Position numbers and translations under genes: made by a program. Source: Anaerococcus marasmi (lineage in GTDB: Bacteria > Bacillota > Clostridia > Tissierellales > Peptoniphilaceae). Taken from it: 64,000 bases of DNA. The DNA is taken from contig NZ_OLMF01000004.1 in NCBI RefSeq assembly GCF_900290195.1, forward strand, positions 1,415,501 through 1,479,500. Direction: 5' to 3'. Under the pieces are notes generated by a model. The model saw only the letters and a list, made by a program, of their open reading frames with translations. It did no database searches and had not been told where the DNA came from. This document shows, one piece after another, positions 43,988 through 54,158 of the stretch. The first letter of the stretch is position 1, and each line of letters starts with the position of its first letter.

Positions 43988-44122
43988 ATGAAGAGAACTT
44001 ATCAACCAAATAGAAGAAAGAGATCTAAAGATCACGGCTTTAGAAAAAGAATGTCAAGCCCAGGCGGTAGAAGAGTGCTTAAAGCTAGAAGAAGAAAAAA
44101 CAGAAAAAGATTATCTGCTTAG
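43988..44122 (+). CDS. rpmH: Ribosomal protein L34
   Basis: 50S ribosomal protein of 44 residues, the normal length. It begins [19 protein letters not shown] and carries the family's [24 protein letters not shown] end, nearly half of it Arg and Lys. GTAGGAGGTG precedes the ATG. First gene of the rpmH-rnpA-yidD-yidC-jag cluster, next to the origin as in most bacteria, and driven by a perfect consensus promoter. Confidence 0.97.
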   Translation: MKRTYQPNRRKRSKDHGFRKRMSSPGGRRVLKARRRKNRKRLSA

Positions 44123-44198
44123 GCTAAAATAGTAATATATAGATTAGAGAGAGGGCCTTTTTTAAGGCTCTTGTTTATATGTATTTTAGATTTTTAAT

Positions 44199-44549
44199 AT
44201 GGAAAAAAGAATTAGTTTAAGAAAAGATTTAGATTTTCAAAGAGTATACAAGAAAAACAAAGCTTTCTATAATAGGGATTTCACTATACTTATTAAAAAC
44301 AACGGCCTAGACCATCCTAGATTTGGAATTACTATTAGCAAAAAAATCGGCAAGGCCAACCAAAGAAATTCACTAAAAAGGAAGTTAAGAGAGATTCTTA
44401 GGCTTAATTATGCTTCTATAAATGGAGTAGATATAGTAATTATTCCTAAGAAACATACGACAGATTTTACTTACGACAAATTAAAAAAATCCTTGGGTCA
44501 TGTTTTGAGTAAGGCTTTTAAGAAAAAGATAGTCTATTATGGTAAATAG
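44199..44549 (+). CDS. rnpA: Ribonuclease P protein component
   Basis: Protein subunit of RNase P, which trims tRNA 5' ends; 116 residues, normal length. The N-terminal [25 protein letters not shown] and the conserved basic RNR-type motif, here [15 protein letters not shown] near residue 60, are diagnostic. No Shine-Dalgarno-like sequence is visible before the ATG (the preceding bases are T- and A-rich), so translation may be weak or start without one. It overlaps yidD by 11 bases. Confidence 0.95.
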   Translation: MEKRISLRKDLDFQRVYKKNKAFYNRDFTILIKNNGLDHPRFGITISKKIGKANQRNSLKRKLREILRLNYASINGVDIVIIPKKHTTDFTYDKLKKSLGHVLSKAFKKKIVYYGK

Positions 44550-44754
44550 ATTGTTTATAAGACTTATTAAGTTTTATCAAAAGTTTATTTCTCCCCAATT
44601 AGGACCTTCCAAGTGCAAGTTCCACCCGACTTGTTCCCAATACGCACTGGAAGCTTTCAGAAAATACGGGTTTTTGAAAGCGTTTATCAAGTCTTTTTGG
44701 AGAATATTAAGATGCAATCCATTCTCTAAGGGTGGATATGATCCAGTAGATTAA
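44539..44754 (+). CDS. yidD: Membrane protein insertion efficiency factor YidD
   Basis: Small membrane-associated protein of 71 residues that assists YidC-dependent insertion. The hallmark [30 protein letters not shown], with its two cysteines, and the GGYDPV ending match the family. Overlap with rnpA and the 20-base gap to yidC show the usual operon rnpA-yidD-yidC. Confidence 0.95.
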   Translation: MVNRLFIRLIKFYQKFISPQLGPSKCKFHPTCSQYALEAFRKYGFLKAFIKSFWRILRCNPFSKGGYDPVD

Positions 44755-44774
44755 ATAAAATAGATGGAGTTTAT

Positions 44775-45512
44775 ATGATTAAGTTTATAGCCGGCATTTT
44801 AGGTCAGCTTATGAGATGGATATATGATTATCTCGCGGCGAATTTCACAGAACCTACAAATGTTAGTTTTTATGCCATAGCGATAGTAATAATGACTTTG
44901 CTTGTGAGTCTTTTAATTATACCAATGACCGTTAGCCAACAAAAACAAGCTGAAAGAACTAAGGTTTTCAAACCAAAGATGGAAGAAATCCAGAAAAAAT
45001 ATGGCTACGACCAACAAATCATGCAACAAAAGATGCAAGAACTATATAAGGAAGAAGGAGTTACTCCTGGTCTTTCTGGTTGTCTTGTAATGATAATCCA
45101 AATCCTTATACTTTTTGGATTGTTTAGAATGATGAGCGACACAACTAGATATGTATTCCCAGAAGGCCTTGATAATATCAGAACCAATTTCTACTGGGTA
45201 CCAGACCTACTTAAAAAAGATCCATATTGGTTCGGTTTACCACTACTTACATCTTTATCCCAAGTTGGTGTACAACTTTTCTCAATGAAGACCAATCCAC
45301 AAATGCAACAAGCAGGAGGGGCAATGGGAGGAATGAATAACATGCTTTTACTCATGCCTTTGATGTATTTCTTTGTATTTAAGGGCCTTCCTGCTGGTTT
45401 GCCACTATATTACACCCTAAGTTCTTTATTTAGATTAGTAATAATGGTTATAATGCATTTTTCAATGAGAAATAAAAAAACGGAGTTAGAAAATGAAAAA
45501 GTCAATAATTAA
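44775..45512 (+). CDS. yidC: Membrane protein insertase YidC
   Basis: Insertase for inner-membrane proteins, 245 residues, the short Gram-positive (SpoIIIJ/OxaA) type. About five hydrophobic helices are visible. The cytoplasmic coiled loop PMTVSQQKQAERTKVFKPKMEEIQKKYGYDQQIMQQKMQELYKEEGVTPGLSGC is a family signature, as is the LPAGLPLYYTLSSLF segment. No lipobox cysteine is seen at the N-terminus. It overlaps jag by 20 bases. Confidence 0.95.
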   Translation: MIKFIAGILGQLMRWIYDYLAANFTEPTNVSFYAIAIVIMTLLVSLLIIPMTVSQQKQAERTKVFKPKMEEIQKKYGYDQQIMQQKMQELYKEEGVTPGLSGCLVMIIQILILFGLFRMMSDTTRYVFPEGLDNIRTNFYWVPDLLKKDPYWFGLPLLTSLSQVGVQLFSMKTNPQMQQAGGAMGGMNNMLLLMPLMYFFVFKGLPAGLPLYYTLSSLFRLVIMVIMHFSMRNKKTELENEKVNN

Positions 45513-46332
45513 AAGCGCCAAAACAAAAGAGAAGGCTATAGAGCTTGCTCTAGAAGAAATTGGTAAGAGTCGAAATGAAGTAGAAGTTGAGATTATTGAG
45601 GAAGAATCTACTGGATTTTTAGGTCTTATTGGAAATAAGGATGCAGTAGTAAGAGTTAGCTACGAAGAAGATATCAAAGAAGCTCTCTCTAATCTTGAAA
45701 GAGAGATCGAAGATACTAAATTTACAGCAAATGAAGACGATAGCGAAGAAGAAATCATAGACAATAAAGAAGAATTTTCTGAAGTTACAGAAAACAAAGA
45801 AGAAGTAGAAGAAGTAGAAGTAGAAGAAGAAAAGACAGAGCCAGTTGATTACGGAAGAGCTAAACAAAAGGCAGATATAGATAAGTTTTATGAGGCAAAA
45901 GACCTCTTAGAGAAAATTCTTTTAGCTATGCATTTTGAAGATGTTACAGTTATAGGAAATCTTGAAGATAACATCATAAAGCTTGAAGCTAAGGTTTCGG
46001 AAAAAGATACAGGAATTGCTATAGGCAAGGCTGGTTCTACCTTAAATGCGATTGAACTTATAATTAGAAAAGCCATAGATTCAAGAAGAAACAATGTTAG
46101 AATTAATATTGATATCAACTCATACAAGAAGAGAAGAGATGAGAAAATAATAGATCTTTCAGCAGATACTGCTAGGAAAGTTCAAAGAAGTAAGAAATCT
46201 TGGAACTTAAGATATATGAATTCCTATGAGAGAAGACTTGCGCACGAGGAGATAAGCAAACATCCAAATGTATCAAGTCACTCAGAAGGAAATGATCCTA
46301 AAAGATATGTTGTAGTTGACTATGTAGAATAA
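45493..46332 (+). CDS. jag: RNA-binding protein Jag (KhpB)
   Basis: RNA-binding protein of 279 residues associated with YidC. A Jag-N domain (1-50, KSAKTKEKAIELALEEIGKSRNEVEVEIIEEESTGFLGLIG) is followed by an acidic linker (about 70-115, very rich in E and V), then a KH domain with IGKAGSTLNAIELIIRKAI near 175 and an R3H domain with SYERRLAHEEISKHPNVSSHSEGN near 245. It follows yidC and ends the cluster before a strong terminator. Its partner KhpA is not in this window. Confidence 0.95.
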   Translation: MKKSIIKSAKTKEKAIELALEEIGKSRNEVEVEIIEEESTGFLGLIGNKDAVVRVSYEEDIKEALSNLEREIEDTKFTANEDDSEEEIIDNKEEFSEVTENKEEVEEVEVEEEKTEPVDYGRAKQKADIDKFYEAKDLLEKILLAMHFEDVTVIGNLEDNIIKLEAKVSEKDTGIAIGKAGSTLNAIELIIRKAIDSRRNNVRINIDINSYKKRRDEKIIDLSADTARKVQRSKKSWNLRYMNSYERRLAHEEISKHPNVSSHSEGNDPKRYVVVDYVE

Positions 46333-46358
46333 GCTTGTGACCTTTCACAGGCTTTTTT
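46331..46358 (+). terminator. Terminator after jag
   Basis: Stem AAGCTTGTG/CACAGGCTT (46331-46339 and 46346-46354, one G-T pair) followed by a T-run; the stem begins with the last bases of the jag stop codon. Confidence 0.88.
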
Positions 46359-46365
46359 ATTTTGC

Positions 46366-46392
46366 AAAAAAATAAGCCGGTTAACCCGGCTT
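46366..46392 (-). terminator. Terminator of the Na/Pi cotransporter gene
   Basis: Perfect 7-bp stem AAGCCGG/CCGGCTT (46374-46380 and 46386-46392), followed on the minus strand by TATTTTTTT. Confidence 0.85.
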
Positions 46393-46397
46393 AAATT

Positions 46398-48092
46398 TTA
46401 AAATGTTTCATGTGAAACTTCTTCGAATTTTGAATGGTTATCTGTGTGAACCTTAACGGGATCCATGGTTAGTCTTGCGATGTTATATGCATGGTCTCCG
46501 GTTCTTTCCATGGTTGATAAGATATCGTTAAATACATATGAAGCAATGCTTGTCATATCTTCACCATTGGCGAGTCTCTTGTAGTGAGCCTTTCTTAGTG
46601 TGGTCTCCATAAGGTCAAGAGATGCCTCATCTTCTCCAAGCCTACTAAATATTGATTGATCTTTGCTATCAAAAACTTCTATAGCATTAACAAAGTTGTT
46701 GATTACTAGATCATATATGTCTTCCAAATCTGATAAGGCTTCGTCATTATAACTTGCTCCAGATTCATAAATTTCTTCGTAGTACTCACCCAAATTTTGA
46801 GCAAGATCTGAGACTCTTTCTACATTTATCTGTATCTGCAAGTAGTTTTGTACTTCAACTTCCAAGTCCATTGGTCCAGAGTTTTGGGCTATAGCCAAAA
46901 GATAGGCTTGGATTTTGGTATCCATATCGTTTACAATAGATTCTGCCTGATTAGCTGTTTCTAGATATTTTCTGTCTTTTTCCAATAAATAAAGCTTAGT
47001 TTGCTTTATTGTCTCTAAGGCAACCTTAGATTCTTTAAGTATTGCAGACTTTATCTGATCAAGAGCGGCTATAGGGAAAGTTTCTATCAACTTATCATCT
47101 AGCTCTATATCACCAAGGTCAGAGAATATAGAATCCTTACCAGGGATAAGCTTTCTTAATAACTTACCTACGTATTTGGTAAGAGGTAGGAATAAGATCA
47201 TACCTACAAAGTTAAAGGTAAAATGACCCACTGCTATTGTCATTAACTTGTTTGTTCCCAAGAAATCCGCTATTGTTCTTACTAGGCTTTCGTAAGGATC
47301 TAAGAAAATCAAAAATATTACTGATATTAGCACATTAAATAGCACATGGAAGGTGGAAGTTCTTCTAGCTGAAAGGGATCCACCAAGGGAGGCTAAGATA
47401 GCCGTTATACATGTACCTATATTTGCGCCAAACATTAATGCTAGGGCAAGCTTTAAATCTATGGCCCCTGAAGCAAATAAGGACTGAGTTATACCAATAA
47501 AGGCTGAAGATGATTGGATCAAGGCTGTAAGGCCTGCTCCTACTATTACTGCTAGTATTGGGTTTTTGGCCATATTTGCTACGACTTTTTCAAATCCATC
47601 TATATTACTTAATTCTGATAGGGATGATCCCATCATTTCAAGTCCTATAAATAGTAGGCCAAATCCTACTAGAATTTCTCCGATATATTTATTTCTTCTT
47701 TTTGCTGAAAACATCGTAATAAGTACACCTACTAGGGCGATGAAATACGATAGATATCCTAAGTCGAAACCGATTAATATAGATGTAACGGTTGTACCAA
47801 TATTTGCACCCAAAATGACACCTATAGCCTGTTCGAGGCTCATAACTCCTGCTCTAACAAAACTTATGGCTATAACTGTCGTCGCTGATGAGGATTGGAT
47901 TAAACCAGTTATGACTATACCAACTAAAACTCCCATTATCGGATTGGAAGTGTATTTCTCTACATATCCTCTTAGCTTAGGGCCTGCAAAATTTGTAAGG
48001 GCATCTCCCATTAGGGATATACCGAATAGGAATATGGCCAGACCTCCTGCTATGAGATTCCATTGTAGAGAGCTTAATGATTGTAGTTGCAT
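46398..48092 (-). CDS. Na/Pi cotransporter family protein with PhoU-like tail
   Basis: Membrane protein of 564 residues. Two inverted Na_Pi_cotrans repeats each carry the signature QSSSA: GLIQSSSATTVIAISFVRAG (about 62) and ALIQSSSAFIGITQSLFASG (about 188), with GANIGTTVTSIL and GANIGTCITAIL in each half. A PhoU-like helical domain fills the C-terminal 220 residues. It probably transports or senses phosphate with sodium. It is convergent with jag and divergent from mnmE. Its last codons coincide with a parS-like site, so the coding sequence there is constrained by two functions. Confidence 0.9.
   Translation of the reverse strand: MQLQSLSSLQWNLIAGGLAIFLFGISLMGDALTNFAGPKLRGYVEKYTSNPIMGVLVGIVITGLIQSSSATTVIAISFVRAGVMSLEQAIGVILGANIGTTVTSILIGFDLGYLSYFIALVGVLITMFSAKRRNKYIGEILVGFGLLFIGLEMMGSSLSELSNIDGFEKVVANMAKNPILAVIVGAGLTALIQSSSAFIGITQSLFASGAIDLKLALALMFGANIGTCITAILASLGGSLSARRTSTFHVLFNVLISVIFLIFLDPYESLVRTIADFLGTNKLMTIAVGHFTFNFVGMILFLPLTKYVGKLLRKLIPGKDSIFSDLGDIELDDKLIETFPIAALDQIKSAILKESKVALETIKQTKLYLLEKDRKYLETANQAESIVNDMDTKIQAYLLAIAQNSGPMDLEVEVQNYLQIQINVERVSDLAQNLGEYYEEIYESGASYNDEALSDLEDIYDLVINNFVNAIEVFDSKDQSIFSRLGEDEASLDLMETTLRKAHYKRLANGEDMTSIASYVFNDILSTMERTGDHAYNIARLTMDPVKVHTDNHSKFEEVSHETF
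46404..46419. promoter_or_regulatory. parS-like site 1
   Basis: TGTTTCATGTGAAACT differs from the ParB-binding consensus TGTTTCACGTGAAACA at the central CG and the last base. It lies at the 3' end of the Na/Pi cotransporter gene, about 2.6 kb from the nearest oriC DnaA box. Confidence 0.75.
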
Positions 48093-48257
48093 AATCCCTC
48101 CAAATAATATTATTATGTATCTAATATATCATATAGGAGGAAATTTTTCTACAAAATTTTCATATAATCTTGTAAATATTGACAAATCAGGATTTTCCAC
48201 TATAATTCTTATGTTACAAACCACTAGTCAAAGTAGTGTATATTTAAAGGAGTAATT

Positions 48258-49616
48258 ATGGAAGAAAGAACAATTGCTGCAATATCTACTCCATCCGGGA
48301 CTGGTGGCATATCCATAGTCAGGATGAGTGGAAGTAAGTCTTTTGATATTATTAGTCGACTATTTTGCCCTATTAACGGAAAGGGACTTGACAAAGATAA
48401 GGATAATCGAAAGATGCGCTATGGAGTTATTAAAGACAGGAAAGGCGAGACAATCGATGAGGTGATGGTCTGCTTTATGAATGGACCATTTACCTATACT
48501 AGAGAAGATATTTGTGAGATTAACTGCCACGGATCTTTTGTATCTGTCAAAAAAATCTTAAATCTCTTGTTAGATGAAGGATGTGATATGGCAGAAGCAG
48601 GAGAATTTACTAAAAGAGCCTTCCTCAATGGAAGAATAGACTTATCACAGGCAGAGGCTGTCTTGGATATAATAAATTCCACCAATGAGCTAAGCCAGAA
48701 AGAAAGTATACATCAATTACAAGGATCTATTAGAGAAAAGATTTTATCTATAAGACAGGACCTATTGGAAGCCCTATCAAGATTAGAATATTCTATTAAT
48801 TTTACAGAAGATGGCGAAGACCTATCACCGGATGAGATAATTTCCTATATGGTAAAAGCTAAAACTACAATAGAAAAGCTTTTAAACACTTCTAATAAAG
48901 GAAAAATATTAAGAGATGGAATAAACACAACCATTATAGGTAAACCAAATGTAGGGAAATCTTCCTTATTAAACAAATTGCTAAAGGAAAATCGCGCTAT
49001 AGTAACTGATGTTCCAGGTACTACAAGAGACCTCATTACAGAATATATTTCTTTTGGTGATTTTACCTTAAAAATCAATGATACGGCAGGCATTAGGGAG
49101 ACTGATGACTTGGTAGAGAAAATTGGAGTGGACAAGTCTATAGAACTTATTGATGAATCTGATTTAATTATTGCAATTTTTGATACATCGAGGACTTTCG
49201 ATAGAGAAGATGAGAAAATCCTAGACTTAATCGAAGGAAGAAATGCTATTATTATCCTAAACAAGGCTGACCTTGAAGATAAATTCACTTATGATTTCGA
49301 TCAAGTAACTATAAGGACTTCTATGGCCAAGGACGAAGGAATAGATAAGCTGGAAGAAGCTATTACCGGAATGTTCAATACCAAAGATATAAAAAGAGAG
49401 TCGGTTCTAATAACCAATACTCGTCACGAAAGACTCCTGAAAGAAGCCTCTAAAAAGCTAAACGACTCATTAAAAGATATAAAAAGAGGAATTCCACTTG
49501 ATGCTTGTGAGGTTGATCTAAGAGGAGCATATGACGATTTGGGCCTTATCATAGGTGAATCTGTTTCGGATGAAATAATGGATAAAGTATTTAAGGAGTT
49601 TTGCGTTGGAAAATAA
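48258..49616 (+). CDS. mnmE: tRNA modification GTPase MnmE
   Basis: GTPase that, with MnmG, forms the 5-carboxymethylaminomethyl group on wobble U34 of certain tRNAs; 452 residues. The N-terminal tetrahydrofolate-binding domain begins [25 protein letters not shown]. The G domain has G1 [10 protein letters not shown], the DTAGIRE G3 motif, and NKAD. The protein ends in the FCVGK CxGK motif whose cysteine is required for activity. It overlaps mnmG by 11 bases. GGAG precedes the ATG. Confidence 0.97.
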   Translation: MEERTIAAISTPSGTGGISIVRMSGSKSFDIISRLFCPINGKGLDKDKDNRKMRYGVIKDRKGETIDEVMVCFMNGPFTYTREDICEINCHGSFVSVKKILNLLLDEGCDMAEAGEFTKRAFLNGRIDLSQAEAVLDIINSTNELSQKESIHQLQGSIREKILSIRQDLLEALSRLEYSINFTEDGEDLSPDEIISYMVKAKTTIEKLLNTSNKGKILRDGINTTIIGKPNVGKSSLLNKLLKENRAIVTDVPGTTRDLITEYISFGDFTLKINDTAGIRETDDLVEKIGVDKSIELIDESDLIIAIFDTSRTFDREDEKILDLIEGRNAIIILNKADLEDKFTYDFDQVTIRTSMAKDEGIDKLEEAITGMFNTKDIKRESVLITNTRHERLLKEASKKLNDSLKDIKRGIPLDACEVDLRGAYDDLGLIIGESVSDEIMDKVFKEFCVGK

Positions 49617-51492
49617 ATATAAAGCAGGAAGCTACGACGTAGTAGTGGTAGGAGCCGGTCATGCTGGTTGTGAAGCATCTCTTGCCGCATCAAGACTTGG
49701 ACTTAAGACCCTAATTCTTACAACTAGCATGGAATCAATAGCAGATATGCCATGTAATCCCAATATAGGTGGGACTGGCAAAGGGCATATTGTTAGAGAA
49801 ATTGATGCCATGGGTGGTCAAATGGCCTTAAATATTGATAAGACTTTTATCCAATCTAGGATGCTTAATACGAGCAAGGGGCCAGCTGTTCACTCTCTAC
49901 GTGTCCAGGCAGATAAGAGGCTCTATCACGAAGAGATGAAAAAGACTCTAGAGGCAGAAGTTGACATATTTGAACAAGAGGTTGACAAGATTAACTATGA
50001 GGATGGAAAAATTGTTTCATGTGAAACAGTCGAGGGAGCCATATTTGAAACAAAGTCTCTTATAATTTGTACAGGAACATATCTTAACGGAAAAATCCTC
50101 ATAGGGGAATATGAAAAAGTATCTGGTCCACATGGTCTTTCAGCTGCTACTTTCCTTTCTGATTCATTAGAAGAGATGGGCTTTAAGCTTAGAAGATTCA
50201 AGACAGGAACTCCTGCCAGGGTCGATAGAAAAAGTCTTCATCTAGAGAAAACCGAAATTCAAAAGGGAGACGATGAGATAATTCCTTTTTCTTTCCTTAA
50301 TGAGGGCAGTGATTTCTCAGATAGGCACCAGGAAAATTGCTATCTAACCTATACAAGACCTGAGACAAAACAAATAATAATGGATAATCTCGATAGGTCA
50401 CCTATCTATGGGGGACATATCAAGGGCGTAGGACCTAGATATTGCCCTTCTATCGAAGATAAGATGGTAAGATTTCCTGATAGAGATATCCACCAAGTTT
50501 TCATTGAACCAGAAGGACTTACTACAGATGAGATGTATGTCCAAGGAGTATCTTCATCCTTACCTCAAGAAGTTCAATTTGATTTTTATAAAACTATAAT
50601 AGGGCTTGAGGATGTCAAAATTATGAGACCAGCTTATGCTATCGAATACGACATGATAGATACTAGAAATCTCTATAGAACTTTGGAATCAAAAGATTAT
50701 GAGGGCCTATATTTTGCAGGACAAATCAATGGATCTAGTGGTTACGAAGAGGCAGCTGGTCAAGGTCTAATAGCTGGAATAAATGCTGCCCTTAAAATAA
50801 AGGGAGAAGATCCCTTTATCCTAGATAGGTCTGATGGCTATATAGGAGTTCTAATAGATGACTTGGTTACAGAAGGCACCCAAGAGCCATATAGGATGAT
50901 GACTTCTAGATGTGAATATAGATTAACTATGAGACAAGACAATGCCGACCAGAGACTTACAGAAAGGGCCTACAAGATAGGACTAGTAAGTGAAGAGAGA
51001 TATCAAAAGATGGTCGAGAAAAGGTCTGCTATTGATAAGGAGATAGAAAGACTTAAAACTGTTATGCTCACTCCAAAAGAAGAAACTAACAAAAAACTAG
51101 AAGATTTAGGAACTACTCCTTTAAATAATGGAATGAGTCTCCATGACCTATTAAAAAGACCTGAGTTGGATTATAAAATGTTAGAGGTGTTCGATCCAGA
51201 AAGACCAAAGCTACCGAAGTTTCAACAAATACAAGCTCAAACAGAAATAAAATATGAAGGCTATATCAAAAAACAAATGGCAGATATAGATAAGTTCAAG
51301 AAGCTAGAGGGTAAGAAGCTAAGGAAGAATATTGATTATTTCAAGATTCCTGGTCTAAAAAAAGAATCGGCTGAGAAACTAAATGATATTCAACCAGAAT
51401 CTATTGGTCAAGCTTCTAGAATTTCAGGAGTTTCTCCAGCAGACATCAATGTCCTATTAATCAGACTTAAGACAGGAGAGTTAGATGGATAA
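49606..51492 (+). CDS. mnmG: tRNA modification enzyme MnmG (GidA)
   Basis: FAD enzyme that works with MnmE on tRNA U34; 628 residues, normal length. The dinucleotide fold [21 protein letters not shown] is at the N-terminus, followed by [22 protein letters not shown]; later come the FAD-binding [10 protein letters not shown] segment and CNCR-type cysteine region [18 protein letters not shown]. The start is TTG (49606) with AAGGAG eight bases upstream. It overlaps mnmE and rsmG, consistent with one operon, and contains a parS-like site at 50013-50028. Confidence 0.97.
   Translation: MENKYKAGSYDVVVVGAGHAGCEASLAASRLGLKTLILTTSMESIADMPCNPNIGGTGKGHIVREIDAMGGQMALNIDKTFIQSRMLNTSKGPAVHSLRVQADKRLYHEEMKKTLEAEVDIFEQEVDKINYEDGKIVSCETVEGAIFETKSLIICTGTYLNGKILIGEYEKVSGPHGLSAATFLSDSLEEMGFKLRRFKTGTPARVDRKSLHLEKTEIQKGDDEIIPFSFLNEGSDFSDRHQENCYLTYTRPETKQIIMDNLDRSPIYGGHIKGVGPRYCPSIEDKMVRFPDRDIHQVFIEPEGLTTDEMYVQGVSSSLPQEVQFDFYKTIIGLEDVKIMRPAYAIEYDMIDTRNLYRTLESKDYEGLYFAGQINGSSGYEEAAGQGLIAGINAALKIKGEDPFILDRSDGYIGVLIDDLVTEGTQEPYRMMTSRCEYRLTMRQDNADQRLTERAYKIGLVSEERYQKMVEKRSAIDKEIERLKTVMLTPKEETNKKLEDLGTTPLNNGMSLHDLLKRPELDYKMLEVFDPERPKLPKFQQIQAQTEIKYEGYIKKQMADIDKFKKLEGKKLRKNIDYFKIPGLKKESAEKLNDIQPESIGQASRISGVSPADINVLLIRLKTGELDG
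50013..50028. promoter_or_regulatory. parS-like site 2
   Basis: TGTTTCATGTGAAACA, identical to site 5 and inside mnmG. One base of the central CACGTG consensus core is changed (C to T). Confidence 0.8.
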
Positions 51493-52117
51493 GGCTTATA
51501 AAATATATATGGATTATTTATTAGAGGTAAATAGTCACACTAATCTCACGGCTATAACAGATCCCAGTAAAATTGAGACTAAACATTTTAAGGATTCACT
51601 CACAGTACTTGACTATATTAAAGAAGGAGACAGGGTCCTAGACATAGGAGCTGGAGCCGGATTTCCTGGAATTCCTCTAAAGATTGAAAAGGATATTGAC
51701 CTCACTCTCATTGATTCTGTCAACAAAAAAGTAAAGTTTATGAACGAAGTTATAGATAAATTAGGACTTACAAATGCCAGGGCAATCCACACTAGGGCAG
51801 AAGACTTCGCAAAAGAGGAAAGAGAGACTTATGATGTTGTAGTTTCGAGAGCTGTGGCAAACATGGCGACCCTTTCAGAATATTGCCTTCCTATGCTTAA
51901 AGTAGGTGGGATTTTCATAGCTCTTAAGGGACCTAGGGCAGATGAAGAATTAGAAGATGCTCAAAATGCCATAGATATTCTAGGCGGCAAAGTTAAAAAG
52001 CTAGATAGATTTGATTTGGACGGCAATGAGAGAGTAAACATAGTAGTAGAAAAGATAAGGAGAACTAAGAAGAAATATCCAAGAGGGAAAAACTTACCAA
52101 AGAAATCTCCCCTATGA
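51485..52117 (+). CDS. rsmG: 16S rRNA (guanine-527-N7) methyltransferase RsmG
   Basis: Methylates N7 of G527 in 16S rRNA, using S-adenosylmethionine; 210 residues, close to the usual 210-240. The SAM-binding motif is [15 protein letters not shown] (near 55), and the family's NLTAITDP at the start and [24 protein letters not shown] in the middle are present. It overlaps mnmG by eight bases. A parS-like site begins directly after its stop codon. It ends in a lysine-rich tail. Confidence 0.95.
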   Translation: MDKAYKIYMDYLLEVNSHTNLTAITDPSKIETKHFKDSLTVLDYIKEGDRVLDIGAGAGFPGIPLKIEKDIDLTLIDSVNKKVKFMNEVIDKLGLTNARAIHTRAEDFAKEERETYDVVVSRAVANMATLSEYCLPMLKVGGIFIALKGPRADEELEDAQNAIDILGGKVKKLDRFDLDGNERVNIVVEKIRRTKKKYPRGKNLPKKSPL

Positions 52118-52133
52118 TGTTTCATGTGAAACT
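52118..52133. promoter_or_regulatory. parS-like site 3
   Basis: TGTTTCATGTGAAACT fills exactly the 16 bases between the rsmG stop codon and the start codon of the CPBP gene. Confidence 0.78.
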
Positions 52134-52856
52134 ATGATAGCAGTAATTTTTCTAATAATAAATATACTTTATGATATAGGAGTCGGGGTTCTTTCAGGAT
52201 TTATCCTAGGAGAAGTCCAACCCCTCTACTATCTAATAATAACGCAAGCGACTAAGTTAATACTTGTAGCTATCTTTGTAAGGAAAAGGACTGATAAGTA
52301 TAAAGAGGAATATAATGAAGAATATATAAAGACTAAAAGCCTAAATAAGGATGCTTATAAGCTAGTAACAATAGGACTAGGTCTAGCTGGCTTTGGAAAT
52401 ATATTGGTCACTATTATAATGAAGCTTTTTGAGAGTAATCCTTATATTAATAATGTAATAGAGACCTTAAATCAGGCCTTATCCTTTTCGAATAACTACG
52501 AGTATGCCTTGATGATTCTAAGTGTAGTATTATTAGCCCCTATTCTTGAAGAGTATTTGTTTAGGGGAATACTCTTTGCAGAAGTTAAAAAAAGCCCTAA
52601 GGCAAAGATAATAATTACCGCCCTTACTTTCGCTATCTATCACCTAAATTTAATCCAAGGACTTAACACCTTATTCATAGGTTTAGTTCTAGGATATATA
52701 TATTATTATAGAAGGAACATAAAGGAAGTTATTTTGGTCCATATGGTGAATAATCTGGTAGCTGTATTTCCGGTCTACAACGAAGTTTTAGGTATAATTT
52801 GTATTATAGCTATAGGCTTTGCCATTAAGTTTTTGATGGACTTTAGAAAAGAATAA
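52134..52856 (+). CDS. CPBP-family intramembrane metalloprotease-like protein
   Basis: Membrane protein of 240 residues in the CPBP (CAAX protease and bacteriocin-processing) family. Hydrophobic helices cover the protein, and the signature LEEYLFRGILF (Glu139-Glu140 and Arg144) with a downstream FAIYHLN histidine segment and HMVNN near 205 form the predicted active site. Substrate is unknown; family members process signal or self-immunity peptides. The preceding 16 bases are the parS-like site, so the ribosome binding site is weak (only GTGAAAC is near). Confidence 0.85.
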   Translation: MIAVIFLIINILYDIGVGVLSGFILGEVQPLYYLIITQATKLILVAIFVRKRTDKYKEEYNEEYIKTKSLNKDAYKLVTIGLGLAGFGNILVTIIMKLFESNPYINNVIETLNQALSFSNNYEYALMILSVVLLAPILEEYLFRGILFAEVKKSPKAKIIITALTFAIYHLNLIQGLNTLFIGLVLGYIYYYRRNIKEVILVHMVNNLVAVFPVYNEVLGIICIIAIGFAIKFLMDFRKE

Positions 52857-52895
52857 ATTGATAAAAACACGATAGCTAATTTGCTTTTACATTGG

Positions 52896-52919
52896 GCTCT
52901 TTTTTAAAGAGCTTTTTTT
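52896..52919 (+). terminator. Terminator after the CPBP gene
   Basis: Perfect 7-bp stem GCTCTTT/AAAGAGC (52896-52902 and 52906-52912) followed by seven T residues; 34 bp before cinA. Confidence 0.88.
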
Positions 52920-52952
52920 GTGGTAGAATATAAGATAGAAAAAGGAGTAAAG

Positions 52953-54158
52953 ATGCAAGCTTTAATTTGTTCAGTGGGAACTGAAATTTTATTAGGAAAT
53001 ATAGTAGATACGAATTCACAATACATAGCAAGCCATCTTAAAGACATGGGAATCAATGTTTATAAGATGATAACTGTCGGAGATAACTTCGATAGACTTG
53101 AAAAAGTCCTAAAAGAAGATTTTTATGATTATGTCTTTATAACAGGGGGACTTGGTCCAACCGAGGATGATATAACCAAAGAAGTAGTGATGAAAGTCGC
53201 CCAAAAAGACAAGCTAATTGTAGATGAGGAGTCGCTAAAAGCCTTGGAAGAATATTTTTCTAAAGACGACAAGGCTATAGAAATTAACAAAAAACAGGCA
53301 ATATTTCCTGAAGATGCCATAATACTTAAAAATCCAAAAGGAACAGCACCAGGTTGTATTATTGATTCTGGTAAGACTAAATTTGTACTCTTACCAGGTC
53401 CACCTAATGAAATGACTTATATGTTTGATAAAGAAGTCGTAAAACACATCATGAAAGATTCTTTTATAAAATCTGTCACAGCAAAGACAGCCTTTCTTGG
53501 CGAATGGGATATGGCAAGCAGGGTAGACCTTTCAGGGAAAAATCCTACCATAAGCCCCTATGCAACTGATAATGGATGTATATTGAGGATAACTGCAAGC
53601 GGAAAAAGTGAAGCAGAAGTTGATGAACTTTTAACTAAGGGGATAAACCAGGTGGAAAAATCTCTAGGAGATTATGTAATAACTTTCGAAGATAAGAGAA
53701 AAGAGGAAGTTCTAATAGATATACTTAGAGAAAGAAAAGAGTTTGTTTCAACTGCAGAATCTTTTACTGGAGGTTTAATAGCAAGCTCTATAATAGATAT
53801 TGATGGAGCAAGTGATGTTATCAAGGAAAGTTATATCACCTATGCTAATTCTTCTAAACATGATTTGCTAAATGTTTCATATGAAACAATCGAGACTTAT
53901 GATGTAGTAAGTAGGGAAGTCCTAAAGGAAATGCTTGATGGACTTTTTAAAAGAACTAAAGCAGAACTTACTATAGCCACAACCGGCTATGCCCATCTTG
54001 GCAAAGTTTTTGTAGGAGTTTTATATAAGGGAGAGTATGTCCTTAAGGAATATAATTTCAAAGGTGATAGAAATAGGGTTAGATTGAGAGCGAAAAATAG
54101 GGCGATTGATTTAGCTATAACTTTAATGAGAGGTAAGTATGATAGTATCAATATTTAA
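52953..54158 (+). CDS. cinA: CinA-like protein (NMN deamidase / ADP-ribose pyrophosphatase type)
   Basis: Protein of 401 residues. The N-terminal MoaB/COG1058 domain has EILLGNIVDTNSQYIASHL and FITGGLGPTEDDITKE, and the C-terminal CinA domain has STAESFTGGLIASSIIDIDGASDVIKESYITYANSSK. Homologs deamidate NMN in NAD recycling and hydrolyse ADP-ribose. The start at 52953 (MQALICSVG) has AAAGGAG upstream; a frame 11 codons longer is less likely. A parS-like site lies inside. It overlaps parA by 20 bases. Confidence 0.92.
   Translation: MQALICSVGTEILLGNIVDTNSQYIASHLKDMGINVYKMITVGDNFDRLEKVLKEDFYDYVFITGGLGPTEDDITKEVVMKVAQKDKLIVDEESLKALEEYFSKDDKAIEINKKQAIFPEDAIILKNPKGTAPGCIIDSGKTKFVLLPGPPNEMTYMFDKEVVKHIMKDSFIKSVTAKTAFLGEWDMASRVDLSGKNPTISPYATDNGCILRITASGKSEAEVDELLTKGINQVEKSLGDYVITFEDKRKEEVLIDILRERKEFVSTAESFTGGLIASSIIDIDGASDVIKESYITYANSSKHDLLNVSYETIETYDVVSREVLKEMLDGLFKRTKAELTIATTGYAHLGKVFVGVLYKGEYVLKEYNFKGDRNRVRLRAKNRAIDLAITLMRGKYDSINI
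53873..53888. promoter_or_regulatory. parS-like site 4
   Basis: TGTTTCATATGAAACA is a perfect palindrome inside cinA; the core is CATATG instead of CACGTG, so it is the most divergent of the five sites. Confidence 0.65.

Noticed and set aside
43720-44013. Open frame of 97 codons within oriC
   Set aside because: No ribosome binding site, covers DnaA boxes and the rpmH promoter, and overlaps the rpmH start.
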